Shown: positions 1-5,720, counted from the stretch's first letter. The stretch is 5,888 nucleotides of DNA from Modestobacter sp. (GCA_025966175.1 JAOPVN010000216.1:1-5888), one strand, 5' to 3'. Notes: generated by a model not told the origin, from the sequence alone. A program made the numbers and translations.

Positions 1-399
1 GGCCCGATCCGCGGGGACTGGGATGAGGAATGGACCGGGTGGTGGGGCCCCGAACCGCCGTACCACGCGCCGGTGTTCGTCCTGAGCCATCACGGACATG
101 ACCCGATCCAGCTGGATGGCGGGACCCCCTTCCACTTCGTCACCGAGGGCTTCGACGCGGCCTACTCCGCAGCGTGCCAGGCCGCCGGGGACAACGGCGT
201 GGACATCGCCGGTGGGGCCTCGACCGTCCGACAGGCACTGATCGCCGGCGTGATCGACGAGCTCACCCTCGACATCGCACCGGTCCTGCTCGGTTCGGGC
301 GAGCGCATCTTCGACGGGGTTGAATCCTTCGGCTTCGAACCCGCCGAGGTGCTTCACTCACCGCTGACCACCCACATCCGCTATCGCCGCGTCAGCTAA
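1..399 (+). CDS. Dihydrofolate reductase family protein (RibD C-terminal domain), 5' partial
   Basis: The frame is already open at base 1 and runs 132 codons to a TAA at 397-399, so the N-terminus lies outside the window. The GTG at base 73 is an internal valine: the preceding codons read as family-like sequence (DWDEEWTGWWG, then PPYHAPVFVLSHH). The core signature is DIAGGASTVRQALIAGVIDE at about residues 69-88, followed by LTLDIAPVLLGSGERIF. This matches the glycine-rich NADPH-binding loop and the 'AGxIDEL...PVLLGxGxRxF' strand-helix typical of the RibD_C/DHFR-like reductase superfamily. It ends with the usual short strand (THIRYRRVS). Such proteins are soluble NAD(P)H-dependent reductases. 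In actinomycetes most are stand-alone paralogues whose substrate is unknown, and nothing nearby suggests riboflavin synthesis, so I give no symbol. Its stop overlaps the TAG of a minus-strand remnant, making the two convergent. The family call is secure; the substrate is not. Confidence 0.9.
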   Translation, partial: GPIRGDWDEEWTGWWGPEPPYHAPVFVLSHHGHDPIQLDGGTPFHFVTEGFDAAYSAACQAAGDNGVDIAGGASTVRQALIAGVIDELTLDIAPVLLGSGERIFDGVESFGFEPAEVLHSPLTTHIRYRRVS

Positions 400-705
400 C
401 TCCGCAGGCGCTGCCGGCCTTCGGGCGTGGTCGGGACGAGGTGCGCCTCGGAGAAGTCGCCGTCGCAGAACTGTGTCCGCGCCGGTGTGGGCGGACCGGT
501 CGGCCGCGCTCGGCGGCTGCCTGACGTGCGGCGAGGGCATCGCGGTAGGCGGTGAGGTCGGCCCGGGCCCGGTCGCTGCTGCCATCGCGTGCGGCCAGGC
601 CGGTGTCCAGCAGGGCGACAGCGGCGGGCAGGTCGCCGGTGCCGACCACCGCGCGGGCGCGGCGGTGCACCAGCCGTGGTTCGACCAGGCCGAGCCGGTC
701 GGATC
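396..705 (-). pseudogene. Frame-broken remnant with TPR-like helical sequence
   Basis: I do not recognise the gene. On the minus strand, just downstream of an in-frame TGA near 709, one frame reads RLGLVEPRLVHRRARAVVGT and continues GDLPAAVALLDTGLAARDG, then RADLTAYRDALAARQAAAER. This is alanine- and leucine-rich amphipathic helix with the spacing of tetratricopeptide-like repeats, as in the C-terminal parts of actinobacterial regulators and ATPases. From about base 500 the coding character moves to another frame, which reads TQFCDGDFSEAHLVPTTPEG and then RQRLRS before a TAG at 396-398. No single frame carries both halves and no start fits, so I read it as the 3' end of a gene with at least one frameshift and a lost 5' part. 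It could have belonged to the DUF4062 gene further right, which lacks its TPR region, but the palindrome at 729-780 and a separate DUF4062-like tail lie between them. The TAG overlaps the reductase TAA. Confidence 0.35.
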
Positions 706-728
706 ACCCGAAGAGATGGACCCGTCCA

Positions 729-780
729 TCACCCTTGTTTGCCGTACTCAGGGTGGCGTGAGTTCGGCAGCAAGGGGTGA
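729..780. repeat. Imperfect palindrome, copy A of a dispersed pair
   Basis: Two 22-base arms (729-750 and 759-780) flank an 8-base loop, GGGTGGCG. The left arm starts TCACCC and ends GCCGTACTCA; the right arm, reverse-complemented, starts TCACCC and ends GCCGAACTCA. Seventeen of 22 positions pair, and two more are G-T pairs. The core GCCGTACTCAGGGTGGCG recurs with one change (GCCGTACTCGGGGTGGCG) in a second palindrome at 4478-4524. Copy A lies between the TPR-like remnant and the DUF4062 remnant. It is followed by GTGAAACAG, a possible but weak start that opens a 46-codon plus-strand frame I do not trust. There is no T-run, so a simple intrinsic terminator is less likely than a dispersed structured repeat or an operator. 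Confidence 0.65.
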
Positions 781-920
781 AACAGGTCGGCAAGTCCTCC
801 GCGCCCCTCCGGACGCCGGGGCGCAACGGACGCCTACGCCGGATGCGGGCCAGGCACTACGGGCGGACCCGTCGCGATCACGTCGAACACCCACCGAGCG
901 CCGGCTCGCCGGCGTGAGGC

Positions 921-1714
921 CTAGCTGCCGGCGGGTTCGGTGGGCACGGCGTCGAGCTCGACACTGCGCGCGCGTGGGCGCCGCACGGGCACTGACGGCG
1001 GCGATCGCCTCTGGCTGGCTGAGCCGCGTGCCGCCGGCGAACAGTTCGTCGAAGCGGCCCGCTCCGAGCGCCCGACGGACCTGGTCGACCAGGTCGCTCT
1101 CCGGGGGTGGCGCCGGCCAGGCCCGCAACCCGGCCCGCCGACGCAGCCCCTCGGCCCCCCCGCGAGCAACGCCGCCCGCTCGGCAGCGGCCGGGGACCAC
1201 CGGCGCTGCTCTTGGCGGCAGGAGCCACGCGGTCGGCGGTGAACCGTTCACTGAGCAGCACCGCCAGGTCGTCGCGGAGCAGCCGGCCCAGCTCCGCCGC
1301 CGTGCTGAAGCGCCGATAGGACGCCTGCTCACCGATCCGCTGCAGCAGGTCGGCGAGCCGAGGATCGCGTGCCGGCGCCGGCGTCTTCACGTACAGCTGC
1401 CGCGGCCGCCCGCCGAACAGGTCGAACTCGTCCTGCAGCCCCGAGATCTGCATGCCCGGGGCGACCCAGCCGTAACGCTGCCAGTACAGCCCGACGAACA
1501 CGTCGCTCTGCGCCAGATAGGCCCGGTAGAGCTCCCGCGGCGGGTGCGGCCGGGCGCCGAGCTCGAACATCACCGGCGTCAGCCGCAGCGCGGCCACGGC
1601 GCGCTCGACCGCCCGCCGCTCGGCGGCCAGCTCATCCAGCGTGGAGCTGACGAACACCCGCAGCCGCTGGTCGGGCGTCCGGATCACCACGCCCCCCGTC
1701 CGGGTGTCGGTCAC
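921..1714 (-). pseudogene. DUF4062 protein with internal deletion and frameshifts
   Basis: The N-terminal part is an intact DUF4062 domain. Counting from a GTG at 1714, VIRTPDQRLRVFVSSTLDEL lies at residues 10-29, then PVMFELGARPHPPRELYRAY (48-67), DVFVGLYWQRYGWVAPG (71-87), LYVKTPAPARDPRLADLL and DDLAVLLSERF (to 158). In relatives this domain is followed by a linker, a P-loop ATPase and a long TPR region. Here, straight after the linker-like RPLPSG (near 1175-1195), the sequence jumps to the typical C-terminal tail of such proteins: AALLAGG, AEGLRRRAGLRAWPAP, DLVDQVRRALGAGRFDELFA, GGTRLSQPEAIAAV. The two parts lie in different frames. A C7 tract at 1155-1161 puts a second shift inside the tail, and a possible ending, VELDAVPTEPAGS before a TAG at 921, is in a third relation. 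The ATPase has no Walker motifs left. An ATG at 1765 is an alternative start with AGGAGG 18 bases upstream; the GTG gives the N-terminal length usual in the family. The gene lies co-directionally downstream of the histidine kinase. Confidence 0.75.
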
Positions 1715-1751
1715 CGCTACCGGTCGGGGTGGAACTCCGGGACCGGGCCCC

Positions 1752-1928
1752 TCATGACCGAACATCGTCGCACCGCGGACACGCCTCCTGCAGACACGTG
1801 TGAGCGCCGACCGCCGGAACACAGCACAGCGCAACGGGGCCGCCGCCATCACGCAGGAACATCGTCATGCCCACGTCCTTGCCGCGCCGCTCGGTCGGAA
1901 GCTCCACCGAGGTCGCGGGGCCGATCAA
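1752..1928 (-). CDS. Possible small ORF coupled to the kinase stop
   Basis: A TTG at 1928-1926 overlaps the kinase stop (TTGA) and is preceded by GGGAGG at 1941-1936 with a 7-base spacer, a good ribosome-binding arrangement for translational coupling. The frame encodes 58 residues: IGPATSVELPTERRGKDVG, then MTMFLRDGGGPVALCCVP, and a cysteine-rich end, AHTCLQEACPRCDDVRS. The first half has strongly G/C-ending codons like its neighbours; the second half is mixed. I recognise no family. A shorter form could start at the ATG at 1868. It ends 13 bases inside the alternative ATG start of the DUF4062 gene. It may be a real small protein, the stub of a former gene, or chance. The coupling signal is the main support. 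Confidence 0.3.
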   Translation of the reverse strand: MIGPATSVELPTERRGKDVGMTMFLRDGGGPVALCCVPAVGAHTCLQEACPRCDDVRS

Positions 1929-4087
1929 CCATCTCCCTCCCGCGCCGGGCCGAGCTTGCGTCGGGCGGCCGGGCCGCTGTCGGTGTTGTCCTGACGGCTA
2001 CCCGGGCCCGGGGGAGCGGTGAGGGGCAGGGCCACGTTCATGGTGGTGCCGACGCCGGGCGGGCTGTGCAGCCAGAGGCGGCCGCCGAGGGCTTCGACGC
2101 GGTCGGTGAGCCCGACCAGGCCGGTGCCGCCGGTGGGGTCGGCGCCGCCGCGGCCGTCGTCGCGGACGCGGATCCGCAGTGATTCGGCCTCGGCGGCGAG
2201 CCGGACGTCGATCACGGTGGCCTGCGCGTGCTTGGCGGCGTTGGTCAGCGCCTCGGCGGTCACGTAGTAAGCGGCGAGCTCGACCGGCTCGGGCAGCCAC
2301 CCGTCGACCGTGATGTCGAGGCGGACGGGGACGGCGGAGCGGCGGGCCAGGGTCTTCAGCGCCGGGCGCAGCCCGCCCTCGGCGAGGATCGCCGGGTGCA
2401 GGCCGCGGGCGATCTCGCGCAGCTCGTCCAGCACCCCGGTCAGCCCGTCGGCCACGACGTTCATCTGGGCTCTCAGCTCGCCGGCCTCGGCCGGCGGGGC
2501 TGCCTGCGCGGTGCTGCGGAGCTGCAGGGCCAGGGAGACCAGCCGCTGCTGGGCGCCGTCGTGCAGATCCCGCTCGATGCGGCGGCGGGTGGTGTCGGCG
2601 GCGGCCACGATCCGGGCGCGGGAGCCGGTCAGCGCGGCCTGGGCCTCGGCGTTCGCCAGGGCGGTGGCGACCAGGTCGGTGAAGGCGGCCAGCGGCCCCT
2701 CGATGTCCACCCGGTGCGGCTGCTCGGAGGCGGACGCCACCATCATGAGGCCCCACAGCCGCCCCGCCACGCTGATCGGCACACCGACGATCGAGCGCAT
2801 GCCCCGCTCCCGGGCAAGGGTGGCAGCCTCGCCGCTGGCGTCGGCGTAGTCGTCGACCCGTGCCGGCTGGCCGGTCCGGAACACCAGCGTGGTCACGTTC
2901 CGGCCGCCGAGTGCCATCCGGGCGCCGACCGGGACACGGGAGGCATCACCTCTGCTGTCCCAGCCGCCGACGACCGTGGCCGTGCCGTCCGCGTCGTACC
3001 GGCTCAGGGCGGTGGATTCGGCGCAGAGGACGCGGCCGACCTCGGCGGTGACCGCGGCGAACACCTCCTCCGCCGGCGCCGCCCGCGCCACCAAGGTCGC
3101 CACCCGCCGCAGCGCCGCCTGCTCCTCGGCGTGGTCCCGGAGCTCCACACGCGCCTGGGCGTTGGCGATCGCGGTCGCGGCCAGCTCGGTGAACCCGGCC
3201 GTCCGCGCCTCGGTGTCGGTCGGCAGCCCCTCCGCGCGTCCGGACGCCACGGCCATGACGCCCCACAGCCGGCCCTCGACGCTGATCGGCACGCCGACCG
3301 CCGAGCGGAACCCGTACCCGCGGGCGGCGTCGGCGATCGGGCCGGAGGCATCGGTGTAGTAGTCGATCCGCGCCGGCCGGCTCGTCTGGACCACCAGCGA
3401 CACGACGTTCCGGCCGCCGAGGAGCACCCGGGTGCCGACGGGGAAGGCCACGGCGTCGCCGGTACTGCTCCATGCCCCGACGGACACCTGGGTGCCGTTC
3501 GGCTCGCACCGGCTCAGGATCGTGAAGTCGACCTCCAGCAGCCGCCCGACCTCGGCGGTGACCGCGGCGAACACCTCCTCGGCCGGGGCCGCGCGGGCGA
3601 CCAGCGTCGCCACCCGCCGCAGCGCGGCCTGCTCCTCGGCGAACCCGCGCAGCTCCACCCGGGCCTGCGCGTTGGCGATGGCGGTGGCGACCAGCTCGGT
3701 GAACCCGGCCAGCCGCGCCTCCGTGCCGGCCGGCAGCGGCTCGTCTCGCGTGTACGCCACGAGGATGAGGCCCCACGGCCGGCCCTCGACGCTGATCGGC
3801 ACGCCCACCGACGAGCGGAAGCCCCAGTCCCGGGCGCCGGTGTTCCCGATCGTGCCCGAGACGTCGGCGTAGGCATCCAGGCGTGCCGGCCGGCCCGTTC
3901 TGAGCACCAGGGTGCTCACGTTCCGGCCGCCGAGCCGAAACCGCCTGCCGACCGGGCTCGGCGCGGCGGCGCCGGTGCTGGTCCACGTGCCGACGACCGT
4001 GACCGCGTCGTCCGGGTCGGACCGGATCAGGACCGCGTAGTCGACCTCCAGCAACCGACCGACCTCCGCCGCCACCGCGGCGAACAC
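1925..4087 (-). CDS. Three-GAF sensor histidine kinase (NarL/HisKA_3 type), N-terminus irregular
   Basis: Counting from a GTG at 4087 the protein has 720 residues. Three GAF domains (about 1-145, 150-315 and 320-485) share nearly the same elements: AEEQAALRRVATLVA, VFAAV.AEVGR, LGGRNV..LV..T..PAR.D and VGVPISV.GR.WG. Then comes a HisKA_3 dimerisation helix, TTRRRIERDLHDGAQQRLVS (499-518), with the phospho-accepting His509. The HATPase_c domain follows, with N-box EALTNAAKHA (Asn616), G1 DDGRGG (643-648) and GTGLVGLTDRVEALGG (654-669). There is no membrane segment in this part, so it is a soluble kinase sensing through GAF pockets; the ligand is unknown and I see no heme motif I can assign. 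Homology clearly continues upstream: AEEQAALRRVATLVAQAAPP is encoded at about 4094-4153. The frame stays open to a TGA at 4211-4213, but no ATG, GTG or TTG occurs between 4088 and 4210. The GTG at 4087 would therefore start inside GAF1. The real start was probably lost or frame-shifted. No response regulator is adjacent. Confidence 0.85.
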   Translation of the reverse strand: MFAAVAAEVGRLLEVDYAVLIRSDPDDAVTVVGTWTSTGAAAPSPVGRRFRLGGRNVSTLVLRTGRPARLDAYADVSGTIGNTGARDWGFRSSVGVPISVEGRPWGLILVAYTRDEPLPAGTEARLAGFTELVATAIANAQARVELRGFAEEQAALRRVATLVARAAPAEEVFAAVTAEVGRLLEVDFTILSRCEPNGTQVSVGAWSSTGDAVAFPVGTRVLLGGRNVVSLVVQTSRPARIDYYTDASGPIADAARGYGFRSAVGVPISVEGRLWGVMAVASGRAEGLPTDTEARTAGFTELAATAIANAQARVELRDHAEEQAALRRVATLVARAAPAEEVFAAVTAEVGRVLCAESTALSRYDADGTATVVGGWDSRGDASRVPVGARMALGGRNVTTLVFRTGQPARVDDYADASGEAATLARERGMRSIVGVPISVAGRLWGLMMVASASEQPHRVDIEGPLAAFTDLVATALANAEAQAALTGSRARIVAAADTTRRRIERDLHDGAQQRLVSLALQLRSTAQAAPPAEAGELRAQMNVVADGLTGVLDELREIARGLHPAILAEGGLRPALKTLARRSAVPVRLDITVDGWLPEPVELAAYYVTAEALTNAAKHAQATVIDVRLAAEAESLRIRVRDDGRGGADPTGGTGLVGLTDRVEALGGRLWLHSPPGVGTTMNVALPLTAPPGPGSRQDNTDSGPAARRKLGPAREGDG

Positions 4088-4160
4088 CGCAGCGGGCGGC
4101 GCCGCCTGGGCGACGAGCGTCGCGACCCGGCGCAGCGCGGCCTGCTCCTCAGCGATCCGC
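2990..4160 (-). repeat. 510-base tandem repeats encoding the GAF modules
   Basis: The linker and GAF-start segment occurs three times at an exact spacing of about 510 bases (170 codons), near 3060-3130, 3570-3640 and 4080-4150. On the plus strand, GCCTGCTCCTC recurs in all three copies and CACCCGCCGCAGCGC in two of them. The first two linkers in the protein are identical over AEEQAALRRVATLVARAAPA and continue EEVFAAVTAEVGR. This points to module duplication within the gene rather than assembly from unrelated GAF domains. The third GAF, nearest the kinase core, is the most divergent in its middle, around CAESTALSRYDADG. Confidence 0.75.
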
Positions 4161-4213
4161 TCACTCAGCCCGACAGCCGTCAGGACCTCCGCCCCGGCAC
4201 CCTCGCCGCCTCA

Positions 4214-4477
4214 TCACACGTCCACCGGTACCCCAGCGTGCTCGCAGCGAGGAGGCCGATCAAGGACCAGCCCGGCGACCACGCGACACCACCAGCCGAG
4301 GGGCCGGCGCCATCGCGCCGCGGCGGGGCGAGCGGCCCGGCCGCGGACAGCCTCCACCGGCAAGGAAGCGAAGCGGCCACAGGCAGCGGCGCCGCGACCA
4401 CCGCGCGTTGATCAGGTCGGGCCGGACCCCACGCCGCCGTCCGCACCTGCGACGGGAGGGATCTCCCACCCGGATCG
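4214..4477. other. Gap upstream of the kinase; possible decayed membrane segment
   Basis: No convincing gene is present. On the minus strand, one frame (not the kinase frame) reads two hydrophobic stretches. RAVVAAPLPVAASLP is encoded at about 4363-4407, and GVAWSPGWSLIGLLAASTLG at about 4231-4290. They resemble the transmembrane segments that precede soluble domains in some actinobacterial sensor kinases. This frame ends at a TGA near 4184, overlapping the open kinase frame in a different register. A one- or two-base shift around 4200-4213 would join them. The segment between the hydrophobic stretches is arginine- and proline-rich and not membrane-like. I hold the idea only weakly. Confidence 0.25.
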
Positions 4478-4524
4478 CACCTTGCTGCCGTACTCGGGGT
4501 GGCGGGGTACGGCTGGCAAAGGTG
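4478..4524. repeat. Imperfect palindrome, copy B of a dispersed pair
   Basis: The left arm CACCTTGCTGCCGTACTC (4478-4495) pairs with the right arm GGGTACGGCTGGCAAAGGTG (4505-4524), allowing a two-base bulge. CACCTT pairs with AAGGTG and GCCGTAC with GTACGGC. The loop region is GGGGTGGCG. The core GCCGTACTCGGGGTGGCG matches copy A at 742-759 in all but one base. The right arm carries an AAAGG Shine-Dalgarno-like sequence, and an ATG at 4525 follows it directly, so the fold would pair that site with the CACCTT of the left arm. The element could be a repeat, an operator or a translational control hairpin; the sequence alone does not decide. Confidence 0.65.
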
Positions 4525-4713
4525 ATGAATCCGGCTGTCGCCAGGCAGCTCCTGGCTGACGGCCGGGTCGCCGTGGCGCGTCACGAAGGCTGCGGCTGCG
4601 GCTGCGGCAGTGCGCAGCCGGGGCCGGCCGGCCGGACGCGCCCCTGCAGGTGCCGAGGGGGGGCTCGCCGGAGCCGCTGCCCCTGGCACCCCCCCGGGCG
4701 GCCCATGAGGTGA
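4525..4713 (+). CDS. Small hypothetical ORF directly after palindrome B, probably frame-shifted
   Basis: The ATG at 4525 follows GGCAAAGGTG, so AAAGG is a weak, close ribosome-binding site. The N-terminus MNPAVARQLLADGRVAVARH looks like real helical coding sequence of the short-protein kind common in actinomycetes. After that the frame turns into cysteine-, arginine- and proline-rich sequence (EGCGCGCGSAQPGPAG) over a GGCTGC triplet-pair repeat at 4589-4606. Another frame through the same bases reads KAAAAAAAVRSRGRPAGRAP and runs to a TGA at 4706-4708, which is more natural. I infer either a decayed small gene with a frameshift near 4585 or a chance ORF. No function can be assigned. Confidence 0.3.
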   Translation: MNPAVARQLLADGRVAVARHEGCGCGCGSAQPGPAGRTRPCRCRGGARRSRCPWHPPGRPMR

Positions 4714-4866
4714 GCAACCTGCTTGCGCGGCAAGCCATCTTCCGCATCAGCTCATTGCGGAGGATCGCGATGCTGGTTGGCGTCATCGATTGGTCCTCTT
4801 GGTCGCGGAGGGGCGACAGTGGTGTGCGTCGAACGGGGGGAGACGGCAGGCAGCACAGGGAGTGCC
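4714..4866. other. Leader region of the cupin gene with short inverted repeats
   Basis: The stretch contains GCTTGCGCGGCAAGC (6-base stem, 3-base loop) near 4729-4743. Shortly after, TCCGCA and TGCGGA flank a 9-base loop near 4741-4761. On the minus strand an ATG at 4786 is preceded by AAGAGGA with a 7-base spacer and opens MTPTSIAILRNELMRKMA, but the frame soon loses coding character. No clear -10/-35 promoter can be picked out in DNA this GC-rich. Confidence 0.3.
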
Positions 4867-5325
4867 ATGACCATCCGCATCAGCCTCACGCAGCCTGAGA
4901 CCTTCGACGCCGGAGGAGCCACCTTCAGAGTGCTCGATGACGGCAGCTCCACCTCGGGACGCATCGGCGTCGTCGAGGGCCAGCTCGCCCCCGGCTGGGC
5001 AGGACCGCCGCAGCACCTCCACCGGGAACACGACGAGACCTTCTTCGTCCTCACCGGGGTCGTCCGCTTCACCAGCGGCACCGACTCCCTGGTCGCTGCC
5101 CCCGGGCAGCTCGTGACCGCGCCCATCGGCGACCCGCACACCTTCGCCAACGCCGACGATCAGGCGCCGTCCAGCCTGCTGTTCACCGTCACCCCCCAGC
5201 GCTACATCGACTACTTCCGGGAGCTGTCCCAGCTGACCCCCGGGACGGACGGTCGTCTCGACCCGGCAGAAATCGTCGCCGTCATGGCTCGTTATGCCAC
5301 GGAGCCCTACCGGCCACAGCCCTGA
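4867..5325 (+). CDS. Single-domain cupin protein
   Basis: The 152-residue protein starts at ATG 4867. AGGGAG at 4857-4862 lies four bases before it, and family similarity begins at MTIRISLTQPETFDAGGATF. The frame is open further upstream, but that part has no domain character. Both cupin motifs are complete. Motif 1 is GPPQHLHREHDETFFVLTG, giving metal ligands His50, His52 and Glu57 with Gly64 closing the motif. Motif 2 is GQLVTAPIGDPHTFAN, with Gly80, Pro86, Gly88, His91 and Asn95. A helical C-terminal extension (RYIDYFRELSQL, then AEIVAVMARYATEPYRP) follows. The protein is a small soluble beta-barrel of the quercetin-dioxygenase-like class and probably binds a divalent metal. Many relatives are annotated as dioxygenases without a tested substrate, so I do not assign one. 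Its stop lies about 13 bases from the end of a lipoprotein-gene fragment on the other strand, which suggests a rearrangement junction. Confidence 0.9.
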   Translation: MTIRISLTQPETFDAGGATFRVLDDGSSTSGRIGVVEGQLAPGWAGPPQHLHREHDETFFVLTGVVRFTSGTDSLVAAPGQLVTAPIGDPHTFANADDQAPSSLLFTVTPQRYIDYFRELSQLTPGTDGRLDPAEIVAVMARYATEPYRPQP

Positions 5326-5338
5326 CAGTGGACGCCGG

Positions 5339-5485
5339 ACCGGCCGCGTCCTGGGTGCCCTTCTCGATGACGTCGAAGAAGGCATCGCCCTCCGGTACGT
5401 GGCTGATCATCGCGATCGTCAGCCGCGGCATGTCGCTGCTGCTCGCGGTGTTCGGCGCACCGCCGCTGCTGCTGCACGCCGCGGT
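5339..5485 (-). pseudogene. Fragment of a sugar ABC transporter substrate-binding lipoprotein
   Basis: One minus-strand frame reads TAACSSSGGAPNTASSSD, then MPRLTIAMISHVPEGDAFFD and VIEKGTQDAAG. The first part looks like the lipobox cysteine (codon at 5476-5474) and serine-rich linker of an actinobacterial lipoprotein. The second matches the first strand and helix of periplasmic sugar-binding proteins, whose mature N-termini read like 'LTIAMISHxPxGDxFFDxIxKG.xDAA'. Before the cysteine there is only arginine-rich sequence and no hydrophobic signal peptide. After QDAAG the fold stops, although the frame runs on to 5282. About 46 residues of a protein normally over 300 long remain, so it is non-functional. 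It has the same orientation as the dehydrogenase to its right, and such binding proteins commonly neighbour inositol or sugar catabolic genes. Confidence 0.7.
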
Positions 5486-5652
5486 GCCCCACCGGGAGCG
5501 CCGGCGCTGCGCCCACCCATCTCGTTCTCGGGGACCTGAAGATCGGTGTTCCTCCCGTTGTGTGCGCGGCCCCGGTCCGGGTCCTCCCAGGCGGCTCGGT
5601 TGAGCAGCCAGGGCCTGGGTTCGGCACTGGCCTGGGCGTGGTGATGACCGAG
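5486..5652. other. Spacer between lipoprotein fragment and hairpins
   Basis: About 170 bases with no supported gene. Open frames on both strands have arginine- and proline-rich composition and no start with a ribosome-binding site. It may hold the decayed signal-peptide and promoter region of the binding-protein gene. Confidence 0.3.
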
Positions 5653-5679
5653 CGGCCCGCTGAGCGGTGCAGCGGGCCG
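5653..5679 (-). terminator. Hairpin downstream of the dehydrogenase gene (distal)
   Basis: CGGCCCGCT (5653-5661) and AGCGGGCCG (5671-5679) form a perfect 9-base-pair stem with a 9-base loop. It lies about 45-70 bases beyond the dehydrogenase stop in the direction of transcription. There is no U-run after it, as is common for actinobacterial terminators. Confidence 0.55.
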
Positions 5680-5683
5680 GGAG

Positions 5684-5720
5684 GCCGGCGCCGGCGGAGG
5701 CAGGTCTCACCGGCGCCGGC
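5684..5720 (-). terminator. Hairpin downstream of the dehydrogenase gene (proximal)
   Basis: GCCGGCGCCGG (5684-5694) pairs with CCGGCGCCGGC (5710-5720), an 11-base-pair stem with a 15-base loop, only three bases past the dehydrogenase stop. Each arm contains CCGGCGCCGG, which is itself a palindrome, so alternative folds are possible. With the next hairpin it forms a likely tandem terminator. Confidence 0.6.

Noticed and set aside
777..917. GTG-started plus-strand frame after palindrome A (VKQVGKSSAP...)
   Set aside because: The start lies inside the palindrome arm, the composition is arginine-rich, and no homologue comes to mind.
473..2182. 569-codon plus-strand open frame
   Set aside because: It is antisense to the DUF4062 remnant and the end of the kinase, arginine/proline-rich, and without domains; open only because of high GC.
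2228..4411. 727-codon plus-strand open frame
   Set aside because: It is the mirror of the kinase gene. The minus-strand frame has complete GAF, HisKA_3 and HATPase motifs, while this one reads as low-complexity G/R/P sequence.
729..4524. Composite mobile element bounded by the two palindromes
   Set aside because: No transposase or integrase lies between them, no target-site duplication is visible, and the copies are imperfect; only the repeat itself is supported.
4412..4786. Minus-strand frame starting MTPTSIAILRNELMRKMA with a good ribosome-binding site
   Set aside because: Only about 27 residues look coding; the rest is out of character and overlaps palindrome B and the small plus-strand ORF. 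Kept only as a note under the cupin leader.
4723..4866. Upstream extension of the cupin gene to 4723
   Set aside because: The extra 48 residues are unlike the family, and the ATG at 4867 has its own ribosome-binding site.
5585..5625. tRNA-like GGTTCG segment
   Set aside because: No acceptor stem or anticodon arm can be folded around it.
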